A stretch of 10,560 bases of DNA from JAIBBG01 sp043748015 (GTDB lineage: Bacteria; Bacteroidota; Bacteroidia; Flavobacteriales_D; Sanyastnellaceae). Below, in pieces: positions 5,898 through 10,560 of the stretch. The stretch is from contig JAYTOA010000070.1 of assembly GCA_043748015.1 (NCBI GenBank), positions 1 to 10,560 on the forward strand, read 5' to 3'. A program made the translations under genes and the position numbers. Every line of letters begins with the position of its first letter. Position 1 is the first letter of the stretch. A model generated the notes under the pieces. The model did no database searches. It had not been told where the DNA came from and saw only the letters and a list, made by a program, of their open reading frames with translations.

Positions 5898-7568
5898 ATG
5901 AAGAAATTACTCAACTCCCGATTCAAAAAATTCATTGCTATCACCATCGTTTCGGTGAGTCTCCTCTCCGCAGCATTGCCGGAAGACTTTTTTGAGATTT
6001 CCAAAAACATGGAAATTTTCACGTCGCTCTACAAGGAACTCAACGTTTATTATGTCGATGGAACGAAGCCCGGGGCATTGATGAAAACCGGCATTGACGC
6101 AATGTTGAAGTCGCTCGATCCTTACACGGTTTATTATCCTGAGTCGAGAATCGAAGACGCCATGTTCATGCAAACGGGACAATACGGTGGTATTGGAACG
6201 CTCGTCAATACTGTCGAAGGAAAAATCACTATCACCGAACCATACGAAGGTTATCCTGCTGTGAAGTCGGGATTACTCGCAGGTGATGTCGTACTCAAGG
6301 TGAATGGAAAATCAGTAGAAGGAAAACAACACGATGAGATCACTGACCAACTTACCGGACAACCGGGAAGCGAAGTAGAACTGACGATTCAGCGTCCGGG
6401 AGAATCCTCCTCGCGTGATATCAAAATAAAAAGAGAAGAAATTAAAATTCCAGACGTGCCCTTTTACTCTATGCTCGCCGATAGCACAACGGGCTATGTT
6501 AAACTCAATGGATTTACGCAATCAGCAAGTCAGGAAGTGCGAAGCGCGATGTTGGATCTGAAGAAGAAAAACATGACCCGAATGGTTCTCGACTTGCGCG
6601 GAAATGGTGGTGGACTTTTGCGTGAAGCAATTGCTATTGTCAACTTCTTTGTCCCGAAAGGAACAGAAATCGTTCGCACCAAAGGTAAAATTGATGAGTG
6701 GAACAAAACTTATAATGCCATCAACGAACCCATCGACACACAAATTCCGCTCATCGTTCTTGTGGATGCCTTCTCTGCTTCAGCATCGGAAATTGTAAGT
6801 GGTAGTTTGCAGGATCTTGACAGAGCAGTTATTGTCGGTGAGCAATCTTACGGAAAAGGATTGGTGCAGCAAACAAAAGATCTCGCCTACAATTCAAAAC
6901 TTAAAATCACCGTTGCGAAGTACTACACACCGAGTGGAAGATGTATTCAACGACTCGATTACGCTCACCGCGATGAAGCAACAGGACAAGTGGTTGCCAT
7001 GGCGGATTCTGTCATCAAAACTTTCATAACGAAAAACGGAAGAGCGGTGATGGATGGACATGGTATCGATCCTGATGTTGAGGTAAAGCCTGACGAAGGC
7101 TCACAAATTCTTGGCTCACTGGTTCAAAATTGGGTGATTTTTCATTGGGTGACGCAATACAAAATTGCACATCCTACGATTGATTCAGCAAGCACATTTC
7201 GCCTGTCCGACAGTGACTACGCTGATTTCGTGAACTATGCGAAAAGTCAGAGTTTTCATTACGAAACAGCAACAGAACAGATCTATGCTGAACTGAAAAA
7301 GACTGCGCAGATGGAACATTATTATGAAGGTTCTGAAAAGCAATTTGATGAATTGTTTGCGCGCATCGAACCGCAAAAAGAACCTGACCTGAAGAAATTC
7401 AAGACGCAGATTTCGCAGTATTTAGAAAATGAAATTGTCTCCCGGTATTATCATCAAACCGGCCGCGCGAAAAACGCTCTTCCCACAGATCCCTGCATCA
7501 TGAAGGCGAAAGACGTTTTCGCATCGGGTTATGACGCTTATCTTCAAGGGATGCCTTTAAAAAAATAA
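5898..7568 (+). CDS. S41 family C-terminal processing peptidase (CtpA-like), second copy
   Basis: A second, clearly diverged S41 protease of 556 residues. The N-terminus is short and basic followed by a hydrophobic stretch (about 12-27), a signal peptide or anchor placing it in the periplasm. A helical segment carries SLDPYTVYY (72-80), then a PDZ domain (about 95-180, QYGGIGT and SGLLAGDVVLKVNG), then the S41 core: DLRGNGGG (232-239), catalytic Ser295 in SASASE and Lys320 in YGKGLVQ, again 25 residues apart, and YYTPSGRCIQ. About 170 C-terminal residues are helical and rich in charged residues, with no recognised domain. Unlike the first copy it lacks the long polar N-terminal tail, so topology or release may differ. 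It is 61 bases after rnpA. The substrate is unknown. Confidence 0.95.
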   Translation: MKKLLNSRFKKFIAITIVSVSLLSAALPEDFFEISKNMEIFTSLYKELNVYYVDGTKPGALMKTGIDAMLKSLDPYTVYYPESRIEDAMFMQTGQYGGIGTLVNTVEGKITITEPYEGYPAVKSGLLAGDVVLKVNGKSVEGKQHDEITDQLTGQPGSEVELTIQRPGESSSRDIKIKREEIKIPDVPFYSMLADSTTGYVKLNGFTQSASQEVRSAMLDLKKKNMTRMVLDLRGNGGGLLREAIAIVNFFVPKGTEIVRTKGKIDEWNKTYNAINEPIDTQIPLIVLVDAFSASASEIVSGSLQDLDRAVIVGEQSYGKGLVQQTKDLAYNSKLKITVAKYYTPSGRCIQRLDYAHRDEATGQVVAMADSVIKTFITKNGRAVMDGHGIDPDVEVKPDEGSQILGSLVQNWVIFHWVTQYKIAHPTIDSASTFRLSDSDYADFVNYAKSQSFHYETATEQIYAELKKTAQMEHYYEGSEKQFDELFARIEPQKEPDLKKFKTQISQYLENEIVSRYYHQTGRAKNALPTDPCIMKAKDVFASGYDAYLQGMPLKK

Positions 7569-7665
7569 ATGGACAATAAAAGTATGTTGATTTGAATGCG
7601 CTATGTATGCCGTTAACGAGTAACACGGCGCATGCATGCTCAAACTAATTCGCCGCTAAAAATCT

Positions 7666-9267
7666 ATGCGCATTCAGCAATGGCAATCCACACTGAAAAT
7701 TCTGCAGTTCACGGGATTGGCGCTTCTCATCGCATCGCTTCCTCTCAGTAATCTATTGATGTCGATCGCCACCTTCTGGATAGCTGGTGTGTGGCTACTC
7801 GAAATTTCCACTGACATCTTTCTAGGTAAAAAACCATCGCGAAGACTCCGTCGTTTTACGAGTGATCTCAATGCGTTGATGTTGTGTGGACTCTTTTTAC
7901 TTCCCGTCATCGGACTGCTCTGGACAGAAGATTTTTCATATGCACAATGGGACCTTAGAATGAAGCTGCCATTGTTGCTATTACCATTTCTTCTTTCGAC
8001 GATTGACCCAATAACTGACAGAGCCTTCCGTGGATTGCTTGGCGTATTCATTTTGAGCGTGACCTTCGCAGTAGTCTGGTGCTTACTCATCTATTGGCAG
8101 ATCAATCCGCGACCATACCAAGACGCGAGAGAAATATCTGTTTTCATTTCGCACATCCGTTTCAGTTTGTTGATTGTTCTCGGACTTTGTATCGTGTTCG
8201 TTGAAGCCTGGGATAAACCAAGTGGCATGTTGTTTTCCATTTTTATCTCCATTCCTTTTTTATACTTCATGTACATTGTTGCCAGCATGACCGGCTTCAT
8301 CGTTTTGAGTTGTATCATACTCTGGACCATTGTGCGATTCATTTTCAAAACGAACAAACCTGCTATCAAATGGCTCCTTGGCGCATTGATCATCGCCCTT
8401 CCACTCACCGGATTTTTGGTTCTTCGTTCATCATACAATTCCTACTTCAACGTACAGAATGTGGATTGGAATGATCTGGAAAAAACCAGTGCGAACGGTG
8501 AAATCTATGATCACAATCCGCAGTACCGCGCGGTGGAAAGTGGCCACTACGTGATGACACACATCGCCTGGGGAGAATTGTACGAAGGATGGAAAATGCG
8601 CAGTGACATTTATCCGGATAGTCTTGATGGTCGTGGACATATTCTCAAAGGAACACTCATTCGTTATCTCGCGTCAAAAGGTTTGCGAAAAGATTTGGAT
8701 GGCATTCAGCAACTTTCTGATGATGACGTGAAGGCAATTGAAAGTGGAATTCCTGTTTATAATGCGCACGAAAAAAGCGGTTTACGAAAAAGACTTGACA
8801 ATATTTTCTTCGAGCTTTCAAATTATCGTGCAGGCGGAAACCCCAGTGGACATAGCGTATTCCAACGTTTTGAATTCTGGAAAGCAGCCATGAGTATTAT
8901 CGCAGATCATCCCGTCATTGGGGTGGGAACCGGTGATGTGAAGCAATCGTTCATTGTTAAATACGATGAGATGCATTCACCACTCGACCAGACACATCGA
9001 CTTCGAGCACACAATCAATACCTCACTTTCTGGTTGACGTTCGGGATTTTTGGATTGATCTATTTCATCGCGATGATTGTCGTTCCAACGATTCGAAAAA
9101 GAAAAAACACTCTCTTCGTGGCGTTCACGATCATCGCATCCATGTCATTCCTGACAGAAGACACATTAGAGTCGCAAGCAGGCGTGACGTTCTTCGCCTT
9201 CTTCTACATTTTCTTTACGCTAAAGCGGAAACTAAATCTTGCAACACTTCGTCCGGTGAAATCATGA
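7666..9267 (+). CDS. O-antigen ligase/polymerase-like membrane protein (Wzy_C family)
   Basis: A 533-residue multi-spanning inner-membrane protein of the O-antigen ligase/polymerase superfamily. Such enzymes (WaaL, Wzy) transfer lipid-linked polysaccharide on the periplasmic face. Hydrophobic segments lie at about 12-48, 68-88, 99-112, 121-143, 162-180, 186-227 and 235-254, then again at 453-475, 483-497 and 505-519. Between them is a long extracytoplasmic loop (about 255-452). The family's conserved features sit at the loop's end: QRFEFWKAAMSII (400-412) with an Arg, HPVIGVGTGD (415-424), and RAHNQYL (447-453) with a His like the one essential in WaaL. The loop is longer than in typical 400-450-residue members. 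The adjacent glycosyltransferases support a role in lipopolysaccharide or other surface glycan assembly. Ligase versus polymerase cannot be settled by sequence alone. Its last 53 bases overlap the end of the convergent GT9 gene. Confidence 0.88.
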   Translation: MRIQQWQSTLKILQFTGLALLIASLPLSNLLMSIATFWIAGVWLLEISTDIFLGKKPSRRLRRFTSDLNALMLCGLFLLPVIGLLWTEDFSYAQWDLRMKLPLLLLPFLLSTIDPITDRAFRGLLGVFILSVTFAVVWCLLIYWQINPRPYQDAREISVFISHIRFSLLIVLGLCIVFVEAWDKPSGMLFSIFISIPFLYFMYIVASMTGFIVLSCIILWTIVRFIFKTNKPAIKWLLGALIIALPLTGFLVLRSSYNSYFNVQNVDWNDLEKTSANGEIYDHNPQYRAVESGHYVMTHIAWGELYEGWKMRSDIYPDSLDGRGHILKGTLIRYLASKGLRKDLDGIQQLSDDDVKAIESGIPVYNAHEKSGLRKRLDNIFFELSNYRAGGNPSGHSVFQRFEFWKAAMSIIADHPVIGVGTGDVKQSFIVKYDEMHSPLDQTHRLRAHNQYLTFWLTFGIFGLIYFIAMIVVPTIRKRKNTLFVAFTIIASMSFLTEDTLESQAGVTFFAFFYIFFTLKRKLNLATLRPVKS

Positions 9268-10216
9268 GACCGCTTCCTTTCAATGGATGCCTGTCTGCAA
9301 TGATCACCCGCACCTTTTTTCCCAGTGGCGCCCAACGTCCGGCGTGCATCGGTCGTTTTGGAGTAAAAAGTGCCAATGAAACAATGCCGCTCGCAGCAGC
9401 GATGTGGGCTGGTCCGGTACTCGCCGCAATCAAAGCATCGCAATGTCCGATGAATGCAATGAGTTCCTGCAAAGTGAATTTACCTGTTACGTCATGCACG
9501 TTTGTTCCTCCCAAAGCACATATCGATTTGATCTTTTCGCCTTCCTCTTTTGTTCCGGTAATGAAGACTTCATAGCGTTCGGGGGTCAACAATTTTGCAA
9601 GCGCCTTAAAATTTTCAAGACTCCACTCTGCAGCACTTCCCTTTGATAACGGATGAAAGATGATACGTTTCCTTTCCTCTGGATAGTTCTTGAGAAATTG
9701 CTCTACACTTTTTTCTGCTGCTTCATCTCTTCTATTGAAACCATAATAATTCACTAAATCACTTAGCGAATATTCCGCTTCAATTCCCAACGGCTTTAAC
9801 AATTTCAAATTCAACTGTGCCTCGTGGAGATCAGATCCTTTGCGCGAAAAGAAAACGAGTTTGTTGCACTTACTAATTGTTTGCAATCTTCTGCCCGTTG
9901 CGATACGCACAGGAATTTGCGCACGTTTCGCAAGCCACAATACTTCCTTGCGCGGAAAAACATGAATGATGACATCTGCTTCTGTTCTTTGTAATGCGTC
10001 AATTTGCGCTCCCGGACTCTGTTCCTTCAATTGATCCCAATTCATGTATTCATCCACGTGAACGCATGATTCGATAATCGCTTGCGTGTATCCGCGTCCT
10101 AAAAAGTAAATGCGACAATCAGGAAATTGTTGCTTCAATATTCCGCACATAGGAAGTGTGAGCACTACGTCGCCAATGCTATCTGTTCTGGATATGATGA
10201 TGCTTTTTGGAATCAC
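9215..10216 (-). CDS. Glycosyltransferase family 9 (heptosyltransferase-like)
   Basis: A GT-B fold enzyme of the ADP-heptose:LPS heptosyltransferase family, which adds heptose (or a related sugar) to the lipopolysaccharide inner core at the cytosolic face of the inner membrane. I place the start at the GTG at 10216, giving 333 residues beginning IPKSIIISRTDSIGDVVLTL; the family normally begins with exactly this strand and the DSIGD loop (12-16 here). The upstream in-frame ATG at 10297 would add 27 residues without family resemblance and overlap the GT2 gene by 85 bases. Other motifs: HPLSKGSAAEWSLENF (188-203), which resembles the nucleotide-sugar-binding HPG...W segment, and STGPAHIAAASG (266-277). 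The GTG overlaps the TGA of the upstream GT2 gene, so translation is probably coupled. Donor and acceptor sugars are not known. Confidence 0.92.
   Translation of the reverse strand: MIPKSIIISRTDSIGDVVLTLPMCGILKQQFPDCRIYFLGRGYTQAIIESCVHVDEYMNWDQLKEQSPGAQIDALQRTEADVIIHVFPRKEVLWLAKRAQIPVRIATGRRLQTISKCNKLVFFSRKGSDLHEAQLNLKLLKPLGIEAEYSLSDLVNYYGFNRRDEAAEKSVEQFLKNYPEERKRIIFHPLSKGSAAEWSLENFKALAKLLTPERYEVFITGTKEEGEKIKSICALGGTNVHDVTGKFTLQELIAFIGHCDALIAASTGPAHIAAASGIVSLALFTPKRPMHAGRWAPLGKKVRVIIADRHPLKGSGLMISPDEVLQDLVSALA
10213..10216 (-). other. GTGA stop/start overlap coupling GT2 and GT9
   Basis: On minus, GTGA (10216-10213) contains the GT9 start GTG and the GT2 stop TGA. This 4-base overlap is the common arrangement for translational coupling in tight operons and decides the GT9 start in favour of 10216 over the ATG at 10297. 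Confidence 0.75.
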
Positions 10217-10560
10217 AAATGGGTTTGTCTGTTCAGCGCACTCAATTTTGAATACTTGCGAAATGTAGCATATGCGGATAATTTCGAAATGGTCCAACCC
10301 GTGCCGCCATCAAGAAAACCTGCTTTTAAAAAAAAACTCTTGAAAAACTGCGCCCCGACTTTTACTCCAATCATCAAAGCACTGACATGCTTTCCTTTCT
10401 TGTGCAATTCGCGTGCGGATATATCTCCGAAATATTCGATCTGCTTTAGATGATCTTCTTCTGAGTAATAGGAATAATGAAGTATATCGCCCTTCAAAAA
10501 ACCAGTGGCTTCACCATGAGTCATATCCAATCTGTCATGTGGATTCACACCTTCCCATCG
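10213..10560 (-). CDS. Glycosyltransferase family 2, C-terminal part (runs off window)
   Basis: The C-terminal 115 residues of a family 2 glycosyltransferase resembling the lipopolysaccharide core enzymes of the WaaE/KdtX type. The frame is open to the window's last base, so the GTG at 10548 is internal and the nucleotide-sugar-binding N-terminal half is outside. Visible features are HDRLDM, corresponding to the HE/DR-L element near the catalytic loop; GFLKGDILHYSY, with its conserved His; a helical DHLKQIEYFGDISARELHKK stretch; and the amphipathic FFKSFFLKAGFLDGGTGW segment that often lies against the membrane. The stop overlaps the GT9 start. Together with the ligase-like gene this suggests a surface-glycan locus. 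The sugar specificity cannot be deduced. Confidence 0.88.
   Translation of the reverse strand, partial: RWEGVNPHDRLDMTHGEATGFLKGDILHYSYYSEEDHLKQIEYFGDISARELHKKGKHVSALMIGVKVGAQFFKSFFLKAGFLDGGTGWTISKLSAYATFRKYSKLSALNRQTHL

Noticed and set aside
7630..7639. Palindrome GCATGCATGC upstream of the ligase-like gene
   Set aside because: A 10-base alternating palindrome can occur by chance; no second copy or promoter relation was seen.
7674..8090. Minus-strand open frame of 138 codons opposite the ligase-like gene
   Set aside because: No recognisable domain; it lies opposite membrane segments of a well-supported gene.
9264..9646. Plus-strand open frames opposite the GT9 gene, one beginning at the ligase stop
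   Set aside because: Cys/Met-rich shadow sequence without homology; GT9 on minus is convincing.

Overview
The window looks like a chromosomal stretch of a Bacteroidota bacterium. Supporting signs are a DUF2795-type small acidic protein typical of that phylum, a stand-alone aspartate kinase, starts mostly without Shine-Dalgarno sequences, and -7-like promoter boxes of the TAnnTTTG/TAnnTTCG type. No tRNA, rRNA, CRISPR array, transposase or phage gene is visible. Base composition looks moderate and even, with the small lipoprotein gene appearing more AT-rich. This lineage call is inference from gene content; no 16S or marker phylogeny is possible here.

Layout. (1) 1-1752, plus strand: the 3' three quarters of an aspartate kinase gene, cut by the window start, followed after 33 bases by an unrecognised lipoprotein. 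A bidirectional hairpin terminator (about 1755-1784) closes this block and also ends the minus-strand DUF2795 gene (1841-2062). (2) 2173-2724, minus strand: a PduO-type cob(I)alamin adenosyltransferase. (3) 2725-3065: the only gene-free stretch over 300 bases. It holds a 44-base imperfect inverted repeat (40/44 matching) whose arms are built from GCAGAT-like hexamers spaced 10-12-10 bases apart. (4) 3066-7568, plus strand: a dCMP deaminase with a probable TTG start, then two different S41 C-terminal processing proteases flanking rnpA (RNase P protein). (5) 7666-10560: an envelope polysaccharide block, with an O-antigen ligase/polymerase-like membrane protein on plus, converging on and overlapping by 53 bases a minus-strand pair, a family 2 glycosyltransferase (running off the right edge) and a family 9 heptosyltransferase-like enzyme joined to it by a GTGA stop/start overlap.

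Functionally this is mostly housekeeping: amino-acid synthesis (Asp family), cobalamin cofactor activation, dTTP supply, tRNA processing and periplasmic proteolysis, followed by part of a lipopolysaccharide core/O-antigen locus. I see no convincing new multi-gene system. The observations most worth following are the phased inverted repeat and its effect on the dCMP deaminase start, the paired S41 proteases around rnpA, the uncharacterised Gly-rich/Cys-bearing lipoprotein, and the large extracytoplasmic insertion in the ligase-like protein.
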